Assembly: GCA_002600635.1 (NCBI GenBank)
Contig: CP021371.1
Span: 375,001-439,000, forward strand
Length of the DNA: 64,000 bases
Source of the DNA: Rhizobium sp. ACO-34A
GTDB lineage: Bacteria; Pseudomonadota; Alphaproteobacteria; Rhizobiales; Rhizobiaceae
Direction of reading: 5' to 3'
The position numbers and the translations under genes are program-made. Under the pieces are notes generated by a model. It did not search any database and was not told the DNA's origin. It was given only the letters and a program-made list of their open reading frames with translations. Shown here one piece after another: positions 51,188 to 59,537 of this stretch (position 1 is the first letter of the stretch; every line of letters begins with the position of its first letter).

Positions 51188-51508
51188 AATCAAACTCACT
51201 GACTTTGACATGCCCTTCCCCGGTTCTCGGTCAAATCTTGACAATCCGGCGAGAGAACGTGGTCCTCAACGAGGAACCACCGATGAACGTAACTGATCTC
51301 AACCACGGTCAAAAAGCAATTTCGAAAACCGTGGACGACGAAGCGTGCCATTTGCTGCCACAGGCGCTCATACTCCTGGGCTTTGTTTCCCTGATTTTCG
51401 CAGCGATGCCAGAACTTGACCTGATTGTAAGTCGTTTTTTCTGGGACCGCGCCGCTGGCTTCGAATTCAACAGAAACAGCTTCCTCATTGCATTTCGTGA
51501 CGCCAACA
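51188..51508 (+). repeat. 321-bp duplicated segment, copy 1 (promoter and 5' PAP2)
   Basis: It starts immediately beyond the response-regulator ATG, covers the whole 95-base intergenic region and the first 75 codons of the PAP2 gene. The corresponding segment at 55344-55664 has the same length and aligns without gaps. Confidence 0.8.
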
Positions 51509-52038
51509 GGTTTCTCCCTTGGGTGGTGATAGGAATTGCGACGACGCTGTTGATTCCAATTCCACTCCTCAGGAACCTGAAATATCCCCCTGCACCGCAC
51601 AAGTTGCTATTCGTGCTCACGTTCTTTGCAGCGGGTCCGGGGCTGGGCGTTCACCTGATCAAGATGCTGGTTGGTAGAGCGCGTCCAAAAGAACTCGAAG
51701 AATTTGGCGGTAGTGCGTTCTTTACGCCGCCGTGGGAGCTCACCGACCAATGCGTAAGGAATTGTTCCTTCATCTCGGGAGAGGCGGCAACCGCCTTCGC
51801 ACTGCTCACACTTGTCGTGTTTATCAACCCCAAATACTCGACACTTTATCTCGGAGCGGTTGGCATCGTCGCGGCAGCCTTTTCGTTCAACAGAGTGGTG
51901 TTTGGAGCCCACTTCCTGTCGGATGTGGTTATCGCTTGGAATGTGATGTTCGTTTTGGCGGTGCTCCTCTGGCGATCGTTCTCACGAAACGCGCCGCAGA
52001 TCGATGCACTCTTCGCCCGTGAAACCCGCCTGACATAA
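51283..52038 (+). CDS. PAP2-superfamily lipid phosphatase (LpxE/LpxF-like)
   Basis: 251-residue membrane protein with about six helices. The PAP2 catalytic set is Lys127-x6-Arg134-Pro (KMLVGRARP), SGE at 165-167 and Arg204-x5-His210-x3-Asp214 (RVVFGAHFLSD). The middle motif has Glu where most PAP2 enzymes have PSGH. GAGGA lies 8 bases before the ATG. Rhizobial relatives LpxE and LpxF remove phosphates from lipid A in the periplasm; undecaprenyl-pyrophosphate phosphatase is another possibility. The downstream sugar-transfer genes support an envelope-lipid role. Confidence 0.8.
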   Translation: MNVTDLNHGQKAISKTVDDEACHLLPQALILLGFVSLIFAAMPELDLIVSRFFWDRAAGFEFNRNSFLIAFRDANRFLPWVVIGIATTLLIPIPLLRNLKYPPAPHKLLFVLTFFAAGPGLGVHLIKMLVGRARPKELEEFGGSAFFTPPWELTDQCVRNCSFISGEAATAFALLTLVVFINPKYSTLYLGAVGIVAAAFSFNRVVFGAHFLSDVVIAWNVMFVLAVLLWRSFSRNAPQIDALFARETRLT

Positions 52039-52183
52039 GAATGCGGTCTGGCATTCCCATGGGAGAGTGCCGACGCGGAGCCGTCTGTACTGGTGTCGAT
52101 ATACACCTGTTCGGCTATAGCGCGTCCCCCGATGGCTCTGTTCCTTTCAATAGCCTAGAGGCAACGAAAGAAGTTTGCGTGAG

Positions 52184-53326
52184 ATGATGCAGGATGCACG
52201 TTTAGCGGAACAGCCGGTTCAACTGTCATGTGAGCCAGAGCACCGTTCGCCTGAGCTTTCCGTCGTCGTACCGACATTCAACGAAGCACCCAATGTAGAA
52301 TCGGTCGTTGGAGCGCTCGTCGCGTCATTATGCGGCATCGACTGGGAAGTCATATTCGTAGATGACGACAGTTCGGACGGTACCACAAATGTCGTGCGGC
52401 TCATTGCCCGATGTGACGGGCGTGTGCGCTGCATTCGCCGGATTGGGAGGCGTGGTCTTGCCGGGGCCTCAATCGAGGGGATGCTCTCTTCATCGGCGCC
52501 GGTCATCGCCATCATGGACGGAGACATGCAGCATGACGTGTCGCTGCTGCCGGAGATGCTGCGTCGTATCCGGGCAGGCGACGATCTCGTGATAGCGAGC
52601 CGTTTCTGCCATGCCGGCAGTGCTGGTGACGGCCTCTCTCCCACGCGTCTCGGCGGTAGCAGGGTCGCGACACGGCTTGCCCGAGACTTTCTGCACATCG
52701 ATGTCAGCGATCCCATGAGCGGTTACTTCGCCATACGCCGCCCGCCCTTCGAAGCTCTCGCGCCGCGTCTTTCTACCCAAGGCTTCAAGATTCTGATGGA
52801 TATCCTCGCTTCGACACCACAGCCGCTGCGGACGAGCGAAGTGCCGTTACGTTTTCGCGCGCGGCAGCACGGTGTCTCGAAGCTCGACAATCGCGTGGCG
52901 GCGGAATATCTGAGTCTCCTGCTGGCTAAGTTGACGGGCGATGTGCTTTCGCTCCGCTTCGTGCTGTTTGCCCTTATCGGCGGATTTGGTGTTGCCGTCC
53001 ATCTCGCAACGCTCAAGATGGCGCTGGCATTTGGCTTGGCGTTCTCGCCGGCACAGGTGACGGCGGCCTACGTGGCGATGACCGGCAACTTCTTTCTCAA
53101 CAATATTCTGACGTATCGCGACCGCAGGCTTAGGGGCTGGCGGCTGATCCCCGGCTTGGCTTCGTTCTGGGTCGTCTGCAGCATAGGCGTGATTGCCAAT
53201 GTGGGTGCTGCGCAACTCGTCCACGAACAGGCTTCCAGGTGGTGGCTGGCGGGGCTGGCGGGTGCGGGTCTGGGCGCTGTCTTCAATTACGTTGCAACGT
53301 CGATGTTCACATGGCGCGCGCGTTAG
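52184..53326 (+). CDS. GT2 polyprenyl-phosphate-sugar synthase fused to GtrA domain
   Basis: 380 residues. Residues about 25-240 are a DPM1-like GT2 domain: LSVVVPTFNEAPNV, IFVDDDSSDGT, AIMDGDMQHD (DxD) and DPMSGYFAIRR. Residues about 255-375 are a GtrA membrane domain (FVLFALIGGFGVAVHLATLK, MTGNFFLNNILTYRDRR). It would make an undecaprenyl/dodecaprenyl-phosphate sugar and assist its translocation, like RgtE plus a flippase in rhizobia. ATG pair at 52184/52187; weak ribosome site. Same direction as the PAP2 gene, 145 bases downstream. Confidence 0.87.
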   Translation: MMQDARLAEQPVQLSCEPEHRSPELSVVVPTFNEAPNVESVVGALVASLCGIDWEVIFVDDDSSDGTTNVVRLIARCDGRVRCIRRIGRRGLAGASIEGMLSSSAPVIAIMDGDMQHDVSLLPEMLRRIRAGDDLVIASRFCHAGSAGDGLSPTRLGGSRVATRLARDFLHIDVSDPMSGYFAIRRPPFEALAPRLSTQGFKILMDILASTPQPLRTSEVPLRFRARQHGVSKLDNRVAAEYLSLLLAKLTGDVLSLRFVLFALIGGFGVAVHLATLKMALAFGLAFSPAQVTAAYVAMTGNFFLNNILTYRDRRLRGWRLIPGLASFWVVCSIGVIANVGAAQLVHEQASRWWLAGLAGAGLGAVFNYVATSMFTWRAR

Positions 53327-53447
53327 TTAGCGCAGTTTGGCCAATTGCGAGGCGCTCGGTGTCGCACGCGCTGATCTCACTATCCGCCCCTCTCTGCCGG
53401 TTCTTGCTGAATCACCAAGCAGATCACGACCGTGGAGTTCCGGTCCA

Positions 53448-55079
53448 ATGACAGCGCACCCACCACATCTCTCTGCATTCCCCGGAAAACAGTTGTCCAC
53501 GTCGAGGTTGCAACAGGCAGACTTCAGCGCTGGCACACTCCGCGCTGCTGCAATGGTTATAATGCTCGGAACGCTTGCCCGTTTAGGCCTGGCAGCGCTG
53601 CTCGATCCCGGCGTCGACGAGGCTTATGCGGTGGCGGTTGCAACCCAATGGCAGCTTTCGTGGTTCGATCACCCGCCAATGGCTTTCTGGTGGGTGAAGG
53701 CGATGCGGGAGATCGCCAAGCCGTTATTCGGCGATGACGTGCCGGTGCTGGTGCTGCGGCTACCCTTCGTTTTCGCGTTCACCATAACCAGTGTGGTGAT
53801 GTTTGATCTCACCCATCGCCGCTGGGGACCGAGAGCGGGATTGTGGATGGTGCTAGCGCTTAACCTGGCGCCGTTCTTCATGGTCTCCGCCGGGTCATGG
53901 TTGGTGCCGGACGGCCCTCTGGTTCTGTTTCTTTCCCTGACGGCCTGGCTGCTCGACAGGATCTTGTTTTCCGAGCATGCTCCAGCGGTCGAACGCCGTC
54001 TTTGGCTTGGCGCCGGACTGACGCTCGGGCTTGCCGGACTTTCGAAATATCACGCTGCGCTTTTCGCTGTCGGCGCGGCGGTCTTTGTTCTCGCGACGCC
54101 CCACCGCCGTCGCCTCATGATACCGGCACCTTGGCTGGCGGTTGCAATCGCCGGACTCGTGGTATCGCCGGTCTTCATTTGGAACGTGCAGCATGATTGG
54201 GTCGCATTCCTTTTCCAGTCATCGCGCGGTGTCGGTTCGGGCGGTACGAATTGGTCCGGGCTCGCTCGTTCGGTGGTCGGGCAGGCAGCCTATCTCGGTC
54301 CCTGGACGTTGATCGCTGCGCTCGCAGCAACGATCTCACTGCTTTGGAGCGGTACCCGCGCCGGTCCGGCCGCACTCCTGGCAGCACTTGGCCTGCCGTC
54401 GATCATCATCTTCACCGCGGTGCCGCTCTGGGGTGGTGATGCCCTGCCGCATTGGCAGATGCCGGGGTGGCTGTTCTTGCTGCCGATACTCGGCCACGCC
54501 ATCGCCTCACGGGAGGCTCGTCGCTCCCAACCCGATCGCACAGCCAGAAGCTTTGCTGTCACCGCAGGCGCAGTCCTTGGGTTCGCGATCATTGCCGTAG
54601 CGCTGATCCGCTACACGCCACCGTCATCAGCCCTTATCGCCCGCTTGGGACTCCACACATTTCTAGAGGAATCGTTGACCTGGCGCGGCCTCGCCGACAA
54701 CCTCGCTGAGCGCGGTTTGTTGCCGCCGCCTGTGACCACGCCGCAAGACCGTCCTTTGGTCGTCGCCTTCAGCTGGGTGGAAGCTTCACGTCTCGCTGAG
54801 GCGCTTGGGCCACGCGCGACAGTTCTGGTGTTTGGCGATGACCCTCGCGGTTTCGCCTTCCTTGCAGATCCGGCCGACTGGATCGGCCGCGATGTGTTGT
54901 TCGTCGGCCGCCCCGGTGCCTTTGCCCGTGGCCTGAGATCGGCCCGTCCGCATTTTACCCGCATCGATCGTCAGGCCCCCGTTGCAGTCGAGATCGGGAA
55001 TGAGATCTTGTTCGAAGCGGAAGTCGCATTCGGCCGGAACCTCATATCTCCCTATCCGCTGCCGTACCCGCGACGTTAG
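53448..55079 (+). CDS. ArnT/PMT-like integral membrane glycosyltransferase
   Basis: 543 residues with about 10-12 membrane helices. The first periplasmic loop carries DPGVDEAYAVAVATQWQLSW and FDHPPMAFWWV, with the Asp-Glu catalytic pair of GT39/GT83 enzymes (ArnT, PMT, RgtA-D). A soluble C-terminal part follows. The ATG at 53448 has GGAG 10 bases upstream; 111 codons of TTG-initiated extension upstream look non-coding. It would transfer a sugar from the lipid carrier made by the preceding gene to lipid A or another acceptor. Confidence 0.85.
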   Translation: MTAHPPHLSAFPGKQLSTSRLQQADFSAGTLRAAAMVIMLGTLARLGLAALLDPGVDEAYAVAVATQWQLSWFDHPPMAFWWVKAMREIAKPLFGDDVPVLVLRLPFVFAFTITSVVMFDLTHRRWGPRAGLWMVLALNLAPFFMVSAGSWLVPDGPLVLFLSLTAWLLDRILFSEHAPAVERRLWLGAGLTLGLAGLSKYHAALFAVGAAVFVLATPHRRRLMIPAPWLAVAIAGLVVSPVFIWNVQHDWVAFLFQSSRGVGSGGTNWSGLARSVVGQAAYLGPWTLIAALAATISLLWSGTRAGPAALLAALGLPSIIIFTAVPLWGGDALPHWQMPGWLFLLPILGHAIASREARRSQPDRTARSFAVTAGAVLGFAIIAVALIRYTPPSSALIARLGLHTFLEESLTWRGLADNLAERGLLPPPVTTPQDRPLVVAFSWVEASRLAEALGPRATVLVFGDDPRGFAFLADPADWIGRDVLFVGRPGAFARGLRSARPHFTRIDRQAPVAVEIGNEILFEAEVAFGRNLISPYPLPYPRR

Positions 55080-55343
55080 CGGCAATTCCAGAAAAGGCGT
55101 GCCGCGGTTTCGTGCCGGGAATAGCATTAAAACGAAGCGATAGAGCTTTCTCCTGCTTCAGGAAAAGGCGAAAATGCTTGGACGCAAGCCGCAATAGTCA
55201 GTTCAGAATTAAAATCATCTACGGCGAATCGGTCATGTATCTGGAAATACATCAGGCCCGGCGATTCTCGTCAGTTCCTGCTAGGCGTGATGGCTAGTGT
55301 GGTTACATCGATGGCAGCGACCTCGATGGCACAGGAAATGCGC
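55080..55343. other. Gap with a possible signal-peptide scrap
   Basis: A short frame ending at 55358 reads RQFLLGVMASVVTSMAATSM, which looks like a detached signal peptide. It is not attached to a mature protein. No other gene is visible in this stretch. Confidence 0.25.
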
Positions 55344-55664
55344 AATCAAACCCACTGATCTTGATATGCCCTTCCCCGGTTCTCCGTCAAATCTTGACAT
55401 TCCGGCGAGAGAACGTGGTCCTCAACGAGGAGCCACCGGTGATCGTTACTGACCTTAAACACGTTCAAAAAGCAGTTTCAAAACGCGCGGAAGATATAAC
55501 GCGCCATTTTCTTCCACAGGCACTTGTACTTTTGGGCTTTGTTTCGCTGCTTTTTGCAGCGATGCCGGAGATCGCCCTAATTCTAAGTCGATTTTTTTTG
55601 GAGCCCGAAGCTGGCTTCGAGCTCAACAAAAACAGCTTCCTCATTGCATTTCGCGACGTCAACA
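55344..55664 (+). repeat. 321-bp duplicated segment, copy 2
   Basis: Diverged copy of 51188-51508, aligned without gaps, including the ribosome site (AACGAGGAGCCACC). The start codon has become GTG. It ends abruptly inside codon 76 of the PAP2 reading frame. Confidence 0.8.
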
Positions 55665-55741
55665 AACACGACCCTGCAAATTTTGTTCAGCGAGTAACAT
55701 TGCCGACGCTGCAGAGCCTGATCGGCAAGGCTTCTCTATGA
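55439..55741 (+). pseudogene. Truncated PAP2 phosphatase copy
   Basis: 100 residues from GTG 55439. The first 75 match the PAP2 protein at 51283 (HFLPQALVLLGFVSLLFAAM, ELNKNSFLIAFRDVN). After that an unrelated 24-residue tail follows (HDPANFVQRVTLPTLQSL). All catalytic motifs are missing. The frame ends with ATGA overlapping the next start codon, so ribosomes could pass to the downstream gene. Confidence 0.75.
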
Positions 55742-56115
55742 GCGACTTAAATGTTGTGCCACATCCACATATTCTTGTTTACGCCCGCAGTCCCATAGCC
55801 GCCAGCCTCAGCCAGGCGCTTGCACTGCAAGCATTGTCCGTAACAACTGTGACGGATCTGAGGGAGTTTGTGGCGGCACTGGAGCAGGACCGCTATTGGG
55901 CAATCGTGACTGGCACGATGCACATCCGGGAGGTTTGGGCAAGGACGAGCCATCCGATCATCAACTACGAGATCTTCATCCACGCCGTACCGCAGACCAC
56001 CAATTCTTCTTCGGACACCAGGCCCTATTTTGATACCGGCGAATTCACCAAGCGCGTCCGCTCCCGTATGAAGAATCCACTAGAGCACGTCCGGATATCG
56101 ATGAATCGATTGTGA
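55738..56115 (+). CDS. Hypothetical protein with receiver-like N-terminus
   Basis: 125 residues, ATG overlapping the truncated PAP2 stop. The N-terminal half (HILVYARSPIAASLSQALAL, LREFVAALEQDRYWAIVTGT) has the alternating strand-helix pattern of a degenerate receiver domain but lacks the phosphorylation aspartates. The second half has no recognisable features. Whether it is expressed is uncertain; the duplicated promoter upstream could drive it. Confidence 0.45.
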   Translation: MSDLNVVPHPHILVYARSPIAASLSQALALQALSVTTVTDLREFVAALEQDRYWAIVTGTMHIREVWARTSHPIINYEIFIHAVPQTTNSSSDTRPYFDTGEFTKRVRSRMKNPLEHVRISMNRL

Positions 56116-56202
56116 TATGACGCGCTGGCTGGTTTCGGACTCAACAATGATCGTTTTCCGTAGGCGGTTCCAACTGCGCTCTGAGATGAACGAAGCCCCA
56201 AG

Positions 56203-56988
56203 GTAAGCCTTCGGTGGAGCTTTCAATTACCCTTAAGATCAGCCCCGATTGTTCCGCCGAGAGTGATATCCGTAAGGCGGGATATGCACGCATCGGCCCG
56301 GATTTCCGCGCAAGGCGGCAGATTGTCGGATGTTTTCCAGCCAGCGGAAACTCTCCTTCCGCTTGATGGGAACCCGCGTCGGATTGACTTTCTTTTTCAA
56401 TGCGGCGGCGCCTTTGAACTTCGACCGCGTCCAGAACTTGATGGCTGAAAGCCCCAGCGGTAGGCCATCGAGCGTGACCGTCAGGCTGGAATGCATCAAC
56501 TGACCGCAGACCGTGTGCATCCTGAAGCGCCCTGCTTTGTCCTTGCCGCTATTGATGCGATACGTCATGCCGATCACATCGGTGCTTCCCGTTGATAGGT
56601 AAACTCCGTCATGTCCTGCAGGACCAGGATGAGACCGGGCGCCTCAACAAAAGGACGTCGAGTGGACTGGAAATGACCAGCGAGGATGTCCACTCTCCAA
56701 CGCGGTCGTTTGAGAAGAAGTGAGAGGCCACCTTCGTGTTGGCCCGGTCCTGACACGCCAGGGGGATGCTTGTTTCCGATAGAACCGCCCATCCTTTCCA
56801 CCAAATGCCGCAGACGTCCGTCAAGACGTTTATCTGCAAGACGGCAGCCCGCAAGTTCTTCATCAAATCATGGTGTCGCTGTTTCGTCCACGCACCGCTG
56901 CTCCTCGATTCGGTGCCAGGCAAGGAATCACAACGGATTTAGCTAATGCAAGAGATGTGGGTAGTTGAAAGCTCCACCGGAGGATTAC
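56203..56988. mobile_element. Internally deleted IS4-like element with 30-bp inverted ends
   Basis: The ends are 56203-56232 (contains GGTGGAGCTTTCAATTACCC) and, inverted, 56959-56988 (contains GGGTAGTTGAAAGCTCCACC). Between them lies a decayed transposase fragment on the minus strand. About half of a normal Tn5/IS50-like transposase gene is missing. The right end lies 12 bases from the orphan kinase stop codon. Confidence 0.65.
56239..56930 (-). pseudogene. Tn5/IS50-like (IS4 family) transposase fragment
   Basis: Three pieces in different frames are readable leftward: SIPLACQDRANTKVASHFFSNDRV, then DILAGHFQSTRRPFVEAPGL and VLQDMTEFTYQREAP, then INSGKDKAGRFRMHT, AIKFWTRSKFKGAAALKKKV and NPTRVPIKRKESFRWLENIRQS. 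These are landmark stretches of Tn5-type transposases. Frameshifts separate them and the DDE C-terminal half is absent. Confidence 0.8.
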
Positions 56989-57000
56989 GTTTTCCTCGGC

Positions 57001-58329
57001 TCACTTGCGTTGGATGGGCAGCTTTATTCTCGCCAACAATCCTGTCGGTTGCCAGTCGAGCAATTCCAGCCGCCCCTGATGGGCCTGCACGATTTCCGCC
57101 ACGATTGACAGGCCCAGCCCGAAACCGGGATCAGCCCCGCCACGGGCGGTATCCACCTTGTAGAATGGCTCGGTCACCCGGTGGCGATGCTGTTCAGGAA
57201 TGCCTGGCCCATTGTCAGCCACGTCGATCGTTACGAAGTCGCCTGCGACGGACATTGAAACTTCGACTTGGGTTCCGAATTTGGTGCCATTCTCACAAAG
57301 GTTGGTGATCGCGCGAGTCAGGGCGAGCGGCCTGACCTTCAGGATGAAACGATCAGGCCCCCTATAAGTCATATTGTGCCCCGTATCGTGGAATTCATCG
57401 CAGATCGTCTTTATGACGGAGGCCAGGTCGACGCGCTCCGGCTCTTCGACTTGCTGGCTGTCACGTAGATAGTTGAGGCTCTCCCCCAGCAGCCGATCTA
57501 TTCGCTCGATGTCAGCAAGAAGTGCTTCCTTCACATCGTTCTCTCCAACACGGTCGGCGCGTAGTCGAAGACGAGTCAAAGGGGTACGAAGATCATGGCT
57601 GATGCCGCGCAGCATTGTCGTGCGAGCTTGGATCATGCCCGAGATGCGGTTTTGCATTCCGTTCAACGCGCGGGCAAGGGCGACGATCTCGACGCTTCCC
57701 CTTTCCGGAAACAACGTTGGGCCGGAGGAGATATCAGCGCGCATGGCCACGGCGGCTATGCGCCGCAGAGGGCGGGTAATCGTCCATATCGCAAAGACTG
57801 ACAGTGTGACGATGAGTGTGACCAGCGCTACGAGGTAGTTGGAGCCGAATGCAAGCGCGTCGCTTCTGACAAACGTCTCCGGAAGGCGCTCGAGGAGGAG
57901 AAGACCCGTCTCGCCGATCTTGGCCGAAACGACGCGTCGGCCGTCGAGAAACGTTTTCCAGCCGCCATATGGCTCAGGTCCGCTATCTGGAGGGGACAAC
58001 CAGTCGGTGATCCATTCAATGTAGGATCCTTTGGGCGACGAGTTCGTGAACCGGTTGGCCAGAGCGATCGGCGTTACGGACAGATCCCAATTGGCGCGAT
58101 TGGCGACTTCAATGATGGCCTCCCTTTCCCACGGTGAGGCCACCGCAAGTACTGACGCCATCGTGGAGATTCTGTTCGATAGCGCCTCCAGATTTGCGAC
58201 GTCGTAATCCTGCTGCACCCAACGCTCCAGCCGGGCGCTGGCGACGATTACGACGATCAGGCAGAGCACGATAGTCACGGTTATCTGGCCGTAAATCGTG
58301 AGCTTGGGTGAAGGCCATTTTAGTCTCAA
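57001..58329 (-). CDS. Sensor histidine kinase without adjacent regulator
   Basis: 442 residues. Membrane helices at about 12-32 and 163-185 enclose a 130-residue periplasmic domain. HAMP, HisKA with His245 (RGISHDLRTPLTRLRLRAD) and HATPase_c (NLCENGTKFG, VADNGPGIP, GFGLGLSIVAEI) follow. This EnvZ/PmrB-like layout normally comes with an OmpR-type regulator, which should lie upstream but is absent; the upstream neighbour is a divergent MipA/OmpV gene. The regulator at 44958 is a candidate partner. Confidence 0.88.
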   Translation of the reverse strand: MRLKWPSPKLTIYGQITVTIVLCLIVVIVASARLERWVQQDYDVANLEALSNRISTMASVLAVASPWEREAIIEVANRANWDLSVTPIALANRFTNSSPKGSYIEWITDWLSPPDSGPEPYGGWKTFLDGRRVVSAKIGETGLLLLERLPETFVRSDALAFGSNYLVALVTLIVTLSVFAIWTITRPLRRIAAVAMRADISSGPTLFPERGSVEIVALARALNGMQNRISGMIQARTTMLRGISHDLRTPLTRLRLRADRVGENDVKEALLADIERIDRLLGESLNYLRDSQQVEEPERVDLASVIKTICDEFHDTGHNMTYRGPDRFILKVRPLALTRAITNLCENGTKFGTQVEVSMSVAGDFVTIDVADNGPGIPEQHRHRVTEPFYKVDTARGGADPGFGLGLSIVAEIVQAHQGRLELLDWQPTGLLARIKLPIQRK

Positions 58330-58420
58330 GGTGCTTCCTCGGATATTTCGTTGCGCATCGCAAAATCAAAATCCTAAGCTTTTCATAAGGCTGGTGAGAA
58401 GAATTTTCTTGCCGCCCGAT

Positions 58421-58486
58421 TGTTACGTTTTGTTACGGAGCGCTTGCCGAGAGCGCTCGTAATAAAACGCAACAAAAGGTAACGCC
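58421..58486. promoter_or_regulatory. Tandem repeats resembling an OmpR-type operator
   Basis: TGTTACG occurs at 58421 and 58431 (10-base period). On the opposite strand a related series (GTTACCTTTTGTTGCGTTTT, then ATTACG) covers 58459-58485. Between them lies the inverted pair GAGCGC / GCGCTC. The position, between the divergent kinase and MipA genes, suits a response-regulator binding region. Confidence 0.5.
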
Positions 58487-58575
58487 TCTCCGCTCTCATC
58501 CGTGACACTCATTGGCCATTGAGTAAACGAACGCGGCATCTTTCCGATGTCGCGCCGCAGTCACCGGAGCACTCT

Positions 58576-59424
58576 ATGCATAGTTTCAAAAGAGCCGAAT
58601 GGCGTTTTGCGTTTCGCGCGCTGTGTGTCACCGTTCCCCTCCTTTCGGCGGTTTCCAATGTTGGCGCTGCGGATGCAACCTATTCGGATCAGATTCCGGA
58701 CCCTTCGTTCGATGAGACCCGGTTTGGAAAGGAGCCGAGCAAGCGTAACTGGAGCCTGATTGTTGGCGCCGGCGCTGGCTATGAGCCGAAATACGAGGGC
58801 AGCGGCGACTATGAGGTCACGCCATTGCCCGTCGTCCTGTTCACCTATGGCGATTGGCTTGAGATCGATCCGTTGGGAGTGAGCGTGACGCCGTTTGAAC
58901 ACAATGGCTTCTCCGTCTCCGCCAAGGTCGGCTACGAAATGGGGCGTGACGAGGACGACCATGATCGCCTCAAGGGCCTGGGGGACATCGATTTCGCGGC
59001 GACGGTTGGAGGCAAGCTCGCATACCAGTGGCAGGGCCTCGAAATCTACGCAGCGGTCGACCAGACGATCGATGGAAGCGAGAGCCTCATCGGAACCTTT
59101 GGCGTCGAATACATGACTCCGGTCACCGAGCGCTTTTTTCTGGGAGCCGAGGCCAAGGCAACTGTCGCAAATGACAAACACATGCAGGCGTACTTCGGCG
59201 TAACGCCCCAGCAGTCGGCGGCATCCGGGCTTCCGGAATACAAGGCTGAAGCCGGCCTCAAGAGGGTGGATGTGGCGGCGTCAGCTATGTACATGCTCAC
59301 CGAAAACTGGCTCGTCCGCGGCGAAGCTGGCGTGGGCTTCCTCATCGGCGACGCCGCCGATAGCCCGATCATCGAGAAAAAGTTTCAGCCCTCCGCGTCG
59401 ATCTTCGTCGGATACAAATTCTGA
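58576..59424 (+). CDS. MipA/OmpV-family outer-membrane protein
   Basis: 282 residues. A signal peptide precedes AADATYSDQIPDP (cleavage near residue 31). The mature part is a run of amphipathic beta strands with WSLIVGAGAGYEPKYEGSGDYEVTPLPV, the family signature near the N-terminus, and a terminal aromatic strand SASIFVGYKF. GGAG lies 7 bases before ATG 58576. MipA/OmpV proteins are outer-membrane barrels; in gammaproteobacteria they scaffold MltA or change in level under antibiotic and peptide stress. Probably controlled through the upstream tandem repeats. Confidence 0.87.
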   Translation: MHSFKRAEWRFAFRALCVTVPLLSAVSNVGAADATYSDQIPDPSFDETRFGKEPSKRNWSLIVGAGAGYEPKYEGSGDYEVTPLPVVLFTYGDWLEIDPLGVSVTPFEHNGFSVSAKVGYEMGRDEDDHDRLKGLGDIDFAATVGGKLAYQWQGLEIYAAVDQTIDGSESLIGTFGVEYMTPVTERFFLGAEAKATVANDKHMQAYFGVTPQQSAASGLPEYKAEAGLKRVDVAASAMYMLTENWLVRGEAGVGFLIGDAADSPIIEKKFQPSASIFVGYKF

Positions 59425-59537
59425 CCGTCGTCGGAATGCAGTCTAGCGCTGGTCACGAAAGGCTTCACCGCTGCGTTCGTGGCCACCCTCTACAAAGCAC
59501 CTTGCGGATAGCAGGTTCACAGAAGCAGGAAGGATTG

